Shown piece by piece: positions 51,783-60,728 of a stretch of DNA of 64,000 nucleotides. This DNA is from Spirochaetae bacterium HGW-Spirochaetae-3 (lineage in GTDB: Bacteria; Spirochaetota; Spirochaetia; Treponematales; UBA12059). The position numbers were made by a program, and so were the translations under genes. The stretch covers positions 54,508-118,507 of the forward strand of contig PGXV01000013.1 of NCBI GenBank assembly GCA_002839315.1, read 5' to 3'. Each line of letters starts with the position of its first letter. The first letter of the stretch is position 1. The notes below the pieces were generated by a model. It worked only from the letters and a program-made list of their open reading frames with translations. It did not search any database and was not told the origin of the DNA.

Positions 51783-53738
51783 TTATCGGCGGCAAGAGTC
51801 TTCTACGAGAGCGATCCATGCGAATTCCGACTCCAGATCCTCCACAGAAATACGCATGCGCCACGTCCAGTTGAAGTCGTCGACGGAGCCGGGGACGTTT
51901 ATTCTGTCCGCGCGCGGATCCGCCGACCTATACGTACCGGAGGCGTCAAGGGCATCCTGCACCTGGATGACGAACAGGAGCGACGGCCCCTTCGCCAAGG
52001 CCCGGAGGACGACCAGCACGTCGTCGGGCCCGAGGCGCTCGGGAGCGGGGACGAGCTCCGGGCAGTAGGCCTCCGCAAAGGCCTCGCGACCGTCCTCGTA
52101 TTCCCACCAGCCTCTGAGCGTAGACGTATCGTGAACGCTAGGCGTGCAGGCAGAGAGCGCGCCATACTCGGATAGCGCCTTGAAAGGCTGCCCGCTCTCG
52201 TTCCAGCGGCGCATCCACCGCGGTACGCGAAGTCCGGGGATACCGAGAGCAGACAGGACCCTCGGCACGCAATCGGGAACGGCCCCGAGATCCTCCGCGC
52301 AGGGCATCATCTCCGAGGCTGACTTGAGCATGGACAAGAGCGCATGGCCGCGCCGTTCCCAATCCAGTTCCGCCGAGGCTTCCTTCCCGGATAGGAGAGC
52401 CTCCAACGCGTTCCGCTCTCCGTCGGACAGGCTACCCCAGGCGCGGCTCTCGCGATAGAGCCATGTCGGCGCGAAACGTCCACTTCCGACGGGGAGCAGC
52501 GCCCTATCCCTCCAGCGTTCCTTGAGGAACGCTGCCGCCGCGTCGCCCAGGCCCATCGCCGATATGTCCGCCTCTCCCTGAACGCTCCGCTTGAACAGGT
52601 AGAGATCCTCATCGCCTATCCTGTCGAGCGCGCGCTCCGCAGCGCTTTCGGCTTCGGCTTCGGCTGAGGCCCGGAGCTCGGCGCCGCCGATATGGGGTTC
52701 GGACAGCCAGCGCAGGCGCTCCTCACGGAATCCCGCCGCGGCTAACTCGATCTGGTCCACAAGGGCGCCGGGAACGAAGCGCCCGAGGCGGCCCGTCTCA
52801 TCTCGTTCGCCTAAGGCCCAGATCCTGAAAAACCCGAGCACGTGGTCGATCCTGTACGCCGAGTAATAACGATCGGCCTCGGCTATACGCGCGCGCCAGA
52901 ACGAGTAGCCGTCGCGCTCCATGGCGACCCAGTCGTAGATCGGAAAACCCCAGTTCTGGCCCGCGTCCGAGTACATATCGGGCGGCGCTCCCGCCCGCAG
53001 CGAAGAATCGAAGAACGGGCGGTCCGCCCAGACGTCGGCGGAATCGTCGTTCATCAGTATCGGGATATCGCCGAGGAGGTCCAGTCCCATGTCGACGACC
53101 GCCTTGGCCGCCGCTCCGAACTGCTCGGCGGCGCGCATCTGCGTCCAGGCGTGGAACAGCTGATCGGCGGCGGCCTCTGGATCGTTCCAGAGAGCCTCGA
53201 TCTCAGACTTGGAAGGATCGCGCCGTTCCGGCCACTGGCGCCAGGCCTTCTCCCCGTACGTGGACTTGAGCCGCTTGAAGACGGCGTAGGTCTTGACCCA
53301 GGGCCGCTCCGCGACGAACGCCGCTAGAGCCGGATCTGCGGCGATCGCCTCGCGGCTCTCGTCGTAGACGGCCCTGAGCGCGGACAGCTTAGCGTCGAGG
53401 CAAGGACCGTACGGGAATCGTTCGCTCGGCTCGGCCTCGGCGGCGAAGGCTTCGAGCGCGGCGATGGCTTTCGGCGCGCGGCCGGATTCGGGAAGATCGC
53501 CGACGCGTACGTACAGCGGGTGGAGGGCGAAGGCGGAAAGCGCCGAGTACGGCGAGCTCTGGCTTCCCGTGTCGTTTACCGGCAGGATCTGGACCAGGCG
53601 CGCGCCGAGCGCGGAGCACAGCCTGGCGAACGGTACAAGGTCGGCGTACTCGCCTACCCACCATCCGCCAGCGGTCTTGATGGAGCCTATAGGTACCGAA
53701 ACGCCGAAAACGCGCTCCCGGGGGGCTGAGTACTTCAC
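51783..53738 (-). CDS. malQ: 4-alpha-glucanotransferase (amylomaltase)
   Basis: 651 aa GH77 enzyme. Typical start RVFGVSVPIGSIKTAGGWWVG and LVQILPVNDTGSQSSPYSA. Catalytic nucleophile in YRIDHVLGFFRIW; second conserved acid in EDLGAVPDCVP and HDTSTLRGWWE at the third catalytic region. Transfers glucan chains in glycogen and maltodextrin metabolism, in the cytoplasm. Fits the partial amylase gene at the left edge and the CBM48-like protein. Single gene between the kinase and radA. Confidence 0.95.
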   Translation of the reverse strand: MKYSAPRERVFGVSVPIGSIKTAGGWWVGEYADLVPFARLCSALGARLVQILPVNDTGSQSSPYSALSAFALHPLYVRVGDLPESGRAPKAIAALEAFAAEAEPSERFPYGPCLDAKLSALRAVYDESREAIAADPALAAFVAERPWVKTYAVFKRLKSTYGEKAWRQWPERRDPSKSEIEALWNDPEAAADQLFHAWTQMRAAEQFGAAAKAVVDMGLDLLGDIPILMNDDSADVWADRPFFDSSLRAGAPPDMYSDAGQNWGFPIYDWVAMERDGYSFWRARIAEADRYYSAYRIDHVLGFFRIWALGERDETGRLGRFVPGALVDQIELAAAGFREERLRWLSEPHIGGAELRASAEAEAESAAERALDRIGDEDLYLFKRSVQGEADISAMGLGDAAAAFLKERWRDRALLPVGSGRFAPTWLYRESRAWGSLSDGERNALEALLSGKEASAELDWERRGHALLSMLKSASEMMPCAEDLGAVPDCVPRVLSALGIPGLRVPRWMRRWNESGQPFKALSEYGALSACTPSVHDTSTLRGWWEYEDGREAFAEAYCPELVPAPERLGPDDVLVVLRALAKGPSLLFVIQVQDALDASGTYRSADPRADRINVPGSVDDFNWTWRMRISVEDLESEFAWIALVEDSCRR

Positions 53739-53804
53739 TGGTCGACCTCCGAATCCGTAAGGAAGTATAGGCTACCGGCGTCGGCGGAGGCAATCGCGTA
53801 CAGC

Positions 53805-55169
53805 TTAGCGGGATTCCGGAGGCGAGCCGAACAACGCGCGCACCGTCGCTCCGACGGTCGAGACCCGTTCCCAGGAGTCCTCGTTCTTCATCGCCTCCGC
53901 GTCCGGGGGGCCGACGACGCGCGCCAGCCCCATCGCCTTGGCCGCGCGGGCGCGTCCCGGCATACGCCGTACGGGCCTGACCTCCCCCGCCAGCGAGACT
54001 TCGCCGGCGATCGCCACGCCGGTCGGCAGGGCCATGCCCGTGCGCGCCGAATAGATCGCGGCGGCTAACGCGAGGTCGATACCCGGCTCCGACAGGCGGA
54101 TACCGCCGGACACGTTGACGTAGATGTCCTGGTCCGACAGCCTGAGCCCCACGTGCTTCTCGAGTACCGCGGCGACGCGGGCGACGCGCGCCGGCTCTAT
54201 GCGCTCGGAATATACGCGCGAGAGCGACGCCTTCCCGGGAACGGTCAGTGCCTGGATCTCCACGAGGATGGCCCTGGTTCCCTCCCAGGTCGCCGCGACG
54301 GCCGCGCCGGCCGGAGATCCTCCCTCGCGGCGTACCAGGAAGACCGACGACGGGTCGGACAGTTCCTCGAGTCCGCGCTCGGTCATCGTGAACAGGCCTA
54401 CCTCGTCGGTAGACCCGAAGCGATTCTTGGCGGAACGGAGGAACCGAACATCCGTCTCGCTCTGCTCGAACATCAGCACCACGTCGACGGTATGCTCAGC
54501 CGCCTTGGGCCCCGCGATCAAGCCGTCCTTGGTAACGTGCGCGACGAGGAAGCAGGCGCTACCGTGCTCGCGGGCCCAGTCCGACAGCTCCAGCGCGCAA
54601 TACTTTACCTGGTTAGCCGTGCCGGGCACGGCGCCGGCCTCCGCCGACGCGAGGGTCTGAAGGGAGTCGACGACGAACAGCGCCGGCTTCACTCGGTCGA
54701 GCGCGGCTAGCGCCTCGGCGAGGTCGCCCGAGCAGAGCACCTCGAGACCGACCCGCTTCAGGCCGAGCCTGTCCGCGCGCAGCCGGATCTGAGCCGCGCT
54801 CTCCTCGCCGGAAACATAGAGCACCCGGCCCTGGACGCCGGCCTGCGCGGCTATCTGCAGTAGCAGGGTACTCTTGCCTATACCCGGTTCTCCGCCTATA
54901 AGCACGCTGGAGCCGCGCATGATGCCGCCGCCGAGAACCCTGTCTACCTCAGCCGATCCCGATGGTACTCGCGCGCCCTCAGCCGGGTCGACCGCATCGA
55001 GGGGGACCGAGAATTTATGCGTATGGGCCGCGCGCGCGCCAGCGGCCGGGGCGGCGCCTTCCCTCATGGTATTCCATTCGCCGCACTCGGGGCAGCGCCC
55101 CAGCCACTTGACCTCGCGGTGCCCGCAGGAAGCGCACTCGTAGCCGACCTTCTGCTGCTTAGGCGCCAT
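53805..55169 (-). CDS. radA: DNA repair protein RadA
   Basis: 454 aa, family length. N-terminal zinc finger CASCGHREVKWLGRCPECGEW, RecA-like core with Walker A GGEPGIGKSTLL, KNRFGSTDEVGLF (the RadA-specific KNRFG motif), and C-terminal Lon-like domain with GIRLSEPGIDLALAAAIYSA. Helps branch migration in recombination repair. Start ATG at 55169; the VWA lipoprotein gene ends 24 bases upstream. Confidence 0.97.
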   Translation of the reverse strand: MAPKQQKVGYECASCGHREVKWLGRCPECGEWNTMREGAAPAAGARAAHTHKFSVPLDAVDPAEGARVPSGSAEVDRVLGGGIMRGSSVLIGGEPGIGKSTLLLQIAAQAGVQGRVLYVSGEESAAQIRLRADRLGLKRVGLEVLCSGDLAEALAALDRVKPALFVVDSLQTLASAEAGAVPGTANQVKYCALELSDWAREHGSACFLVAHVTKDGLIAGPKAAEHTVDVVLMFEQSETDVRFLRSAKNRFGSTDEVGLFTMTERGLEELSDPSSVFLVRREGGSPAGAAVAATWEGTRAILVEIQALTVPGKASLSRVYSERIEPARVARVAAVLEKHVGLRLSDQDIYVNVSGGIRLSEPGIDLALAAAIYSARTGMALPTGVAIAGEVSLAGEVRPVRRMPGRARAAKAMGLARVVGPPDAEAMKNEDSWERVSTVGATVRALFGSPPESR

Positions 55170-55193
55170 GAGCGCCTGCGTTCTCCCTGCGGC

Positions 55194-56951
55194 TCATAGG
55201 CCGAGGTCCGGGTCTATCTTGGCGCGGGCTACGGCGAGGACCTCCGCCGTCGATACGCGGACCAGCTTAAGGAACAGCTCGTACTTGTCCGCGCGCCTGT
55301 AGAGCGTGGGAACGACGAGCAAGTCGGCTCCCATTAGCTTCCCGACCCTGGCCGCGCTACCTTCGTCGACGAGCCCTGACAGCTGAAGCTCGAGCTCTTC
55401 CAGGATACGCTGCATGTCCGTGCGCTCTACCGGAGTCCAGCGCTTCGCCTCCGCCGACGCCATCGCGAGCCTCGCCCCGAAGTATTCCGCGGTCGGGCCG
55501 AGCCCGTCGCCCGTAGCGCTTACCGGCAAGATGACGCAGGGCGTCTCAGGCAGGATTCTATACGTCGAATAGTCGGCGAGATTGCCAATAGCGTCGGAGA
55601 ACAGCTTGTCGAGCGTCTGATCGCGGGTCTCGTCGTCTATCTTCCGCGCGCTGAAATACTCCTCGTCGGCCTCGAGCGGAGCGTCGGAGAGGTTGGACAC
55701 CTCCTCCTTCACGAACCGGATGATGATCGCCTCCAGCTTGTCCGTCTGGAAATTGGATCCGGTATGGTGGCTCACGGAGCCCTCGGCCCCGCCTTCCGAC
55801 TCGCCGCCCTCGCCGTAGGTAAGGAAGATGTAGCGTGCGTCGGTCAGCTGCGAGACCTGCCTCAGCAGGTACTCGCCCTCCAGCGGAAGGCCGCCCGTGC
55901 CTATGGTATACAGCTTGATCGCGCGCGCGCGCGCGTCGTTGGCGGCGCTGACGTACGTATACTCCCTGCCATAGTCGAGATGGGCCTCCGCGTCGGTGAC
56001 GACGAACGCGAGGCGGAGTCCGGTATCGTTCCAGTCCATACGGTTCACCGCGTCGTCCAGGGCCGATTCCAGGTCTTCGGGCCCGTCGCCGCCTCCATCC
56101 GCCTGTACCGGATCGAGGTACGCCCGGAACGCGTCGAGGTCGTCGGTGAAGGGCACTACCTCGGTAATGTACTCGTCGCCTCGGTCCTTATACAGCACGA
56201 GGCCGAAACGTACGAGCGGACGCGGCTTGAGCCCGACGAGGTTGGCGTAGATTATCTCCATCGTCGCCTTCAGCCGCTCTATCTCCTCTCCCATAGAACC
56301 GGTGGTATCCATGACGAACAGTACGTCCAGAGGCAGCGGCTCCGCGACCTCGCGAGCTCCCTGGAGCCGTACCGTCACGAGCCGGGCGCCGTCCCTCGGA
56401 GCTACGGCGCGCGCCGACAGCCTCCCCGCCTCCGCGCTTATGTCGAAGGCGTCGGCCCTCGAACCGAGGGCGGCCGGGTAGAAGCGGTATCCTCCATCGG
56501 AGTACGTCACGCCAAGCGCGAGGTTCTTGCCGGCGGCGCCTACGGCGACCTTCGCGTTAGCTACGGGCTTGCCTGAGGAATCGACGACGCGCACCGTTAT
56601 ACGCTCGGAGACGTCGTAGTCGTAATGCCCGACGTCGGCGTACTTACGGAGAAATTCGACGAAGTAGTTGAACTGGGCGTTATCGTCGGAATACCCGGCC
56701 TTGAGCCCCGAGGCGCTCGGCACGCTCCTCGTCGCGGCTTCGCCGCTGAGCATGGACTTGCTAGGGCCGCGCTCTAGCGAAAGTGCCGGAGCGGCCGCCT
56801 TATCGTCGCGAGCGGAAGGAGCTGGAGCGGGGGCGACGGCGTAGGAGTCCTCCGCATCAGCCGCTAGCCCGGCCTCCGGCGCGCTTGAACAAGATACGAA
56901 ATATAGCGACAGCAACAACGCCGCGATCGATACCGTAGACGAACGCCTCAT
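55194..56951 (-). CDS. Lipoprotein with von Willebrand A domain and CsgG-like C-terminus
   Basis: 585 aa from ATG 56951, chosen because GGAGG lies six bases upstream; an ATG at 56972 lies before that site. Lipobox LYFVSCSS. Residues about 90-190 are an Ig-like or carboxypeptidase-regulatory-like domain. VWA domain about 215-410 with MIDAS DTTGSMGEEI (DxTGS). C-terminal about 130 residues resemble a CsgG/LpoB-type domain: VERTDMQRILEELELQLSG, then GKLMGADLLVVPTLYR and VRVSTAEVLAVARAKID. This pairing on a lipoprotein is unusual. A 16-base alternating GC tract lies at 55921-55936. Confidence 0.82.
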   Translation of the reverse strand: MRRSSTVSIAALLLSLYFVSCSSAPEAGLAADAEDSYAVAPAPAPSARDDKAAAPALSLERGPSKSMLSGEAATRSVPSASGLKAGYSDDNAQFNYFVEFLRKYADVGHYDYDVSERITVRVVDSSGKPVANAKVAVGAAGKNLALGVTYSDGGYRFYPAALGSRADAFDISAEAGRLSARAVAPRDGARLVTVRLQGAREVAEPLPLDVLFVMDTTGSMGEEIERLKATMEIIYANLVGLKPRPLVRFGLVLYKDRGDEYITEVVPFTDDLDAFRAYLDPVQADGGGDGPEDLESALDDAVNRMDWNDTGLRLAFVVTDAEAHLDYGREYTYVSAANDARARAIKLYTIGTGGLPLEGEYLLRQVSQLTDARYIFLTYGEGGESEGGAEGSVSHHTGSNFQTDKLEAIIIRFVKEEVSNLSDAPLEADEEYFSARKIDDETRDQTLDKLFSDAIGNLADYSTYRILPETPCVILPVSATGDGLGPTAEYFGARLAMASAEAKRWTPVERTDMQRILEELELQLSGLVDEGSAARVGKLMGADLLVVPTLYRRADKYELFLKLVRVSTAEVLAVARAKIDPDLGL

Positions 56952-57019
56952 GCTTTGCCTCCTCGATCTCATTTCATCAGTATAGCGCGTCCGTCACGAA
57001 GCCGGGCGTGATAACGGGA

Positions 57020-57781
57020 TCAATCTACGGGGCGCACCGTCCCCGAGCCGCTCGTCTTCGCGCTTACATGCGGATCGCCCCTGTACCGGACCTGCCCAGA
57101 GCCGGACGCCGTCACGTCCAGGGTCTTCCGGGCGCTGATCGACGCCTTGCCCGAGCCGGATATCGCGATACGGACATCGTCGCACGAGAAGCCCTCGGCG
57201 TCGACGGCGCTTGATCCGGATAGCTCAAAGGAAGCGGCGGCGCCTTCGCCATCGAAGAGAAGCTTGCCGGAACCCGAGGCCTTGACGGCGAGCCTGTCCA
57301 TCAAGCCCGAGAGAGAGGTCTCTCCCGACCCCGAGAGGCCGAGCTCCACGCGACGGTACGAAAGGCGGGTCGCCGCTATAGAGCCGGAACCGCTCTGCGC
57401 TATAGAGAGGGAATCGCCGGAGAACGAGTCCATCGTCTCGAGCGCGCAGGAGCCGGATAGCGTCAGGCCCTCCAGCTCTGGCAGGTAGACGTCGACCTCG
57501 ATCCTCGTGACCCTGCCAATCAGGGTACCGGGCTTCCAGCCGAGGCGGAGCGCCGAACCGCGCACGGAGACGTCGAAGGCGGATTGGAGATTGGAATCGG
57601 TCGTGACTACGACCCGCGTCGAAGGCGCCTTCCGGACGCGCACGACGGTGGATCCGCTGACCTCGATGGACGAGAAGCCGCGCGCCTCGCGCTCTACGGT
57701 CTCTACGTCGCCGTTACCGGCGAGGCCGAACGCGCAGGACGCGCTCACGGCCGCGACGGCAAGGAAAAAGAACTTGTTCAT
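57020..57781 (-). CDS. DUF2807 (head GIN domain) secreted protein
   Basis: 253 aa with signal peptide (MNKFFFLAVAAVSASCAFGLA). DUF2807 proteins fold as a right-handed beta helix of repeated strands; here SGSG turns recur every 15-20 residues (LSGSCALE, QSGSGSIAA, LSGSGETS, ASGSGKLL, LSGSSAVD, ISGSGKAS, ASGSGQVR, TSGSGTVR). Starts with VEREARGFSSIEVSGS, standard for the family. Likely periplasmic or on the outer membrane; function unknown. Confidence 0.88.
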   Translation of the reverse strand: MNKFFFLAVAAVSASCAFGLAGNGDVETVEREARGFSSIEVSGSTVVRVRKAPSTRVVVTTDSNLQSAFDVSVRGSALRLGWKPGTLIGRVTRIEVDVYLPELEGLTLSGSCALETMDSFSGDSLSIAQSGSGSIAATRLSYRRVELGLSGSGETSLSGLMDRLAVKASGSGKLLFDGEGAAASFELSGSSAVDAEGFSCDDVRIAISGSGKASISARKTLDVTASGSGQVRYRGDPHVSAKTSGSGTVRPVD

Positions 57782-57914
57782 GTGATACTCCTCGAATCGA
57801 GCAAGCCTTATACTACCCGGTCCCGGACGAATCGCGCGACGGCCGACCCGTTCATGGCCCGGACAAGCCGACCGGAAACTCCGCGACGGCTTATCTTAAA
57901 TAATGACAACCAGG

Positions 57915-58205
57915 CTAAAGAGCGAGAACGCGCTTTATAGCCTCCTGCTTGACGCCGAATAGCCGCTGGAACTCTTCCTGCGTAGAGTACGAGGTACCGG
58001 CCTTCGTGTTGAATATAGAAGCGAACGCCTTGAGCTCCTCTGGCGAGCCTGAGTATACCGCGGACGCGAAGGCCGATCTAAAGAGCCCCAGCTCCGCCAA
58101 CGCCACGGTACCGATCTTACCGTATTGTTTCTTCGCCTTACCGTCTACGATAGCCGTACCGCCGTCGTAACCGATCGTGAAAATAAAGTCTTCCCTCGAG
58201 ATCAT
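57915..58205 (-). CDS. Small hypothetical protein in the oxygen-defence operon
   Basis: 96 aa from ATG 58205 with GGAGG four bases upstream. Starts MISREDFIFTIGYDGGTAIVDG and continues KYGKIGTVALAELGLFRSAF-like helix; ends with FQRLFGVKQEAIKRVLAL. No cysteines for iron binding, no membrane segment. Last gene behind rubredoxin (92 bases later), so it may or may not be part of that operon. Family not recognised. Confidence 0.7.
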   Translation of the reverse strand: MISREDFIFTIGYDGGTAIVDGKAKKQYGKIGTVALAELGLFRSAFASAVYSGSPEELKAFASIFNTKAGTSYSTQEEFQRLFGVKQEAIKRVLAL

Positions 58206-58297
58206 CTCGCCTCCAAATAAAAAAAGAACCGGAAAACCGCGAGTTCGCGGGCTTCCGGCTTCGATGATACACGCCGCCATCGGGCGGCGCAACGGGG

Positions 58298-58456
58298 TCA
58301 CGCCGGGCTGAAACTATCCTTGCCGACGCCGCACATAGGGCAAACCCAATCCTCGGGAAGCGCCGAGAAAGCGGTGCCCGCGGGGATGCTCGCATCGGGA
58401 TCGCCGACAGCGGGATCGTAGATATAACCGCAGACGTCGCAAACGTACTTAGCCAT
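58298..58456 (-). CDS. Rubredoxin
   Basis: 52 aa, complete. Begins [20 protein letters not shown] and contains [13 protein letters not shown], giving the two CxxC pairs that hold one iron. Small electron carrier, here most likely donor to the rubrerythrin and superoxide reductase encoded just upstream on this strand. Stop at 58298. Confidence 0.95.
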   Translation of the reverse strand: MAKYVCDVCGYIYDPAVGDPDASIPAGTAFSALPEDWVCPMCGVGKDSFSPA

Positions 58457-58471
58457 AGAAACTCCTTATAA

Positions 58472-58852
58472 TTACGCTTCGGCCTTCCAGAGGCCATGTA
58501 GGTTGCAGTATTCGCGCGCCGTTATCCTCGAGGCCTCTATGCTGAAGAACGCCTCGGGCTTATCGCCCGGATTAAGGTGGGCACGGTACACCTTACCGTC
58601 GGCAAGCAACTCGATCCACTGGATATAATGCTTTTCTTCCATCGGATGCGCTACGGCCCCTACAGTAACGCGGACACCGCCGGATACCCTCTCGACGACC
58701 GGCACGTGCTTTTCCTTCGCGGCGTCGGTGGTATTCTCCTTGAGCAACGCCATCGGCTGCCCGCAACATACGAGCTCCCCGCCGCCGGCGTAGAGCACTT
58801 CAACGATATTCCCGCACTTCTCGCACTTGTAGACCTGCATGGTTTGTATCAT
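58472..58852 (-). CDS. dfx: Desulfoferrodoxin (2Fe superoxide reductase)
   Basis: 126 aa from ATG 58852 with GGAGAAGG upstream (an ATG 12 bases later is also possible). N-terminal desulforedoxin site YKCEKCG and LVCCGQPM (Cys4 iron), and the reductase site with histidines in [19 protein letters not shown] and CNLHGLWK. Both centres are complete, so class II enzyme. Reduces superoxide without making oxygen. Operon with rubrerythrin (16 bases upstream) and rubredoxin (15 bases downstream). Confidence 0.95.
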   Translation of the reverse strand: MIQTMQVYKCEKCGNIVEVLYAGGGELVCCGQPMALLKENTTDAAKEKHVPVVERVSGGVRVTVGAVAHPMEEKHYIQWIELLADGKVYRAHLNPGDKPEAFFSIEASRITAREYCNLHGLWKAEA

Positions 58853-58868
58853 ATGTCCTTCTCCTCCG

Positions 58869-59444
58869 TTACCAGTTCTGGCTAAGCAACTCGAAATAAG
58901 ACTGGGGATGAGCGCAAGCCGGGCAAGCCTTGGGCGCCTCGACGGCCTCCACGATATACCCGCAATTCCTGCACTGCCACACGACCGGCTTGTCGCGTTT
59001 GAAGGCGACGCCCTTGTCGATATTGGCCTTGAGCGCCTCGTAACGTTTCGCATGCTGCTTCTCGGCGATTGCGATAGCCTCGAAAACGGCAGCTATGGCG
59101 TCAAGACCCTCGGTACGGGCTACCGTCGCGAACCCGGGATACATCTCCTTCCACTCGTAGTTCTCGCCGCCCGCGGCTTCGAGCAGGTTTTCGGGCGTGG
59201 TACCGACGGGTCCGGCCGGGAAGGTACCCGTTATGGTAATTTCTCCACCCTCCATGAACTTGAAGAGTCGCTTCGCGTGCTCCTTCTCCTGATTCGCCGT
59301 CTCCTCGAAGACTGCTGCGACCTGCATATAGCCTTCGTCCCTGGCCTTGCTAACGAAGTACGTATAGCGATTCCTCGCCTGAGATTCGCCAGCGAAGGCG
59401 GCCATGAGGTTTTTCTCTGTCTGGGTACCCTTAACGCTCTTCAT
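58869..59444 (-). CDS. Rubrerythrin
   Basis: 191 aa, usual length. Diiron four-helix bundle: [28 protein letters not shown] (ExxH), [28 protein letters not shown] (ExxH), then a rubredoxin-like end with [10 protein letters not shown] and [12 protein letters not shown]. Acts as NADH-dependent peroxidase through rubredoxin. First gene of the defence operon. Confidence 0.97.
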   Translation of the reverse strand: MKSVKGTQTEKNLMAAFAGESQARNRYTYFVSKARDEGYMQVAAVFEETANQEKEHAKRLFKFMEGGEITITGTFPAGPVGTTPENLLEAAGGENYEWKEMYPGFATVARTEGLDAIAAVFEAIAIAEKQHAKRYEALKANIDKGVAFKRDKPVVWQCRNCGYIVEAVEAPKACPACAHPQSYFELLSQNW

Positions 59445-59466
59445 ATAGTCCCCTTCTATTCGTGAT

Positions 59467-59485
59467 CAGGAATATGTTCCACCTG
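59467..59485. promoter_or_regulatory. Operator candidate at the rubrerythrin promoter
   Basis: CAGGAATATGTTCCACCTG contains the palindrome GGAA-TATG-TTCC and outer CAGG/CCTG. It lies just downstream of the -10 candidate, around the expected transcription start, a good place for a repressor. Confidence 0.3.
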
Positions 59486-59493
59486 TAAAAAGT

Positions 59494-59523
59494 ATAATAG
59501 CAATCCAATTCGGAAGCAAACAA
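59494..59523 (-). promoter_or_regulatory. Candidate promoter of the rubrerythrin operon
   Basis: Minus strand TTGTTT (59523-59518), 18-base spacer, TATTAT (59499-59494), about 50 bases before the rubrerythrin start. Confidence 0.4.
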
Positions 59524-59595
59524 GAATTCAGGCAGCGGGAAGAAAAAACGAACGCGTACATGCGCCGAGCCAAGTAACATGAGCGGAGGCACTTC

Positions 59596-60294
59596 ATGGC
59601 GAAATGCAGCGCGTCGTACGAGAACGTCGGCGAGGCTTACATAGGGCAACCCGATATCAGGGAACGGCTCGCGGAATCGGGCACGGGAACGGTAGCGGAT
59701 TTCGAGCTAGTCGCCGCGATACTCGGCACGGGAAGCCGCGGGAAAGACGTAAGGGTATTATCCTCGGAAATCCTCGCGGCCTGCGATTTCAGCTCGGGTA
59801 TTCCCGGCATAGACCGTTTGGCGGCGATTCCCGGGCTAGGCCGAGCCAGGGCCTGCAGGATCGCTGCGGCTTTCGAGCTCGGTAAGCGATTCTTCGGATT
59901 GAAGGAACGCCGAGTAGGCTGCCCTGAAGACGCATGGCAACTCGTCAGGCACTTCGACGACAAGAAGCAGGAACGATTCTTATGCTGCACGCTGAACGGT
60001 GCGCATGACGCGATAGCGGTCAGGGTCGTGACGATCGGCCTCGTAAACAGGACCATAGTGCACCCTAGAGAGATCTTCGCCGAAGCCGTAGCGGACCGGG
60101 CGTGCGCGATATTCGTGGCCCATAACCATCCTTCCGGACGCCTCGAACCATCGGCGGAGGACAAGGAAATCACGGACAGGTTAAAAGAAGCGGGGAATAT
60201 CCTCGGGATTCCCCTTCTCGACCATATCATCTTCTCACACGAGGCGTTCACGAGCATGGTCGAGGCGGGCCTACTCGATCCCCAGAGGACTTAG
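59596..60294 (+). CDS. radC: RadC family (JAMM) protein
   Basis: 232 aa. N-terminal helix-hairpin-helix part (DFELVAAILGTGSRGKDV, then AAIPGLGRARACRIAAAFELG). C-terminal JAMM metalloprotease fold with VAHNHPSGRLEPSAEDKEIT, the HxH-x-D motif that would bind zinc. Despite its name a role in DNA repair is not well shown. GGAGG ribosome site before the ATG. Confidence 0.93.
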   Translation: MAKCSASYENVGEAYIGQPDIRERLAESGTGTVADFELVAAILGTGSRGKDVRVLSSEILAACDFSSGIPGIDRLAAIPGLGRARACRIAAAFELGKRFFGLKERRVGCPEDAWQLVRHFDDKKQERFLCCTLNGAHDAIAVRVVTIGLVNRTIVHPREIFAEAVADRACAIFVAHNHPSGRLEPSAEDKEITDRLKEAGNILGIPLLDHIIFSHEAFTSMVEAGLLDPQRT

Positions 60295-60728
60295 CCCCAC
60301 CTGTCCGCCGTATGAATCCTCTTTGACTAGGTGGATGTCAGGAAGGCTGGCGAGCGCGCGTACTCGCTGTCGGCTATCGATTCTGCCCGTCGTCATACCG
60401 ATAAAGGCGCGCTCCGGTACGTCCGGCTCCTTCGTTTGGTTCGTTTCTCGTGATCGGCAACGTGGCCTTCCGTGAACGCGCCGTAAACGCCGGCATCATT
60501 ACCTCTGATGTAGACGTTCCCGCGGACTCGAAAGTTACGCTAGCTAGCGGCATCCGGCTCGTTCTTTCTTGTTTCAATTCGATAACAATCTATACATTGC
60601 GAGCTAAAGAAACCTTTATTCGTCAACCTATGAGAAAGATTCGTTAGAACAGGGCAAAAGAGGACGGAACCACTGCGCTACTCGACTATCCCCGCCGACG
60701 GCTTGACCAGACGGCGGGTACGACTCCG
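60295..60728. other. Non-coding stretch containing a gene remnant
   Basis: About 430 bases between radC and the convergent transporter gene. Apart from the efflux-adaptor remnant listed separately (60380-60560) I see no intact gene, RNA or terminator with a T-run. Confidence 0.5.
60380..60560 (+). pseudogene. Remnant of an efflux periplasmic adaptor (HlyD/MFP) C-terminus
   Basis: Two frames read in sequence look like the end of a membrane-fusion protein: 60380-60448 gives ILPVVIPIKARSGTSGSFVW and, after a frameshift near 60449, 60450-60545 gives VIGNVAFRERAVNAGIITSD followed by VDVPADSKVTLASGI. This resembles the usual IPxxAL...VWVV.dGxV..R.V..G...D.VEV.SGL pattern. Everything before and after is missing. 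Resemblance by eye, not alignment. Confidence 0.35.

Noticed and set aside
59431..59649. 72-codon minus-strand frame in the rubrerythrin upstream region
   Set aside because: No ribosome site, odd composition, and it overlaps the promoter region of rubrerythrin and the radC start.
60374..60577. 67-codon minus-strand frame beyond radC
   Set aside because: No ribosome site and no conserved pattern; the plus-strand adaptor remnant explains the sequence better.
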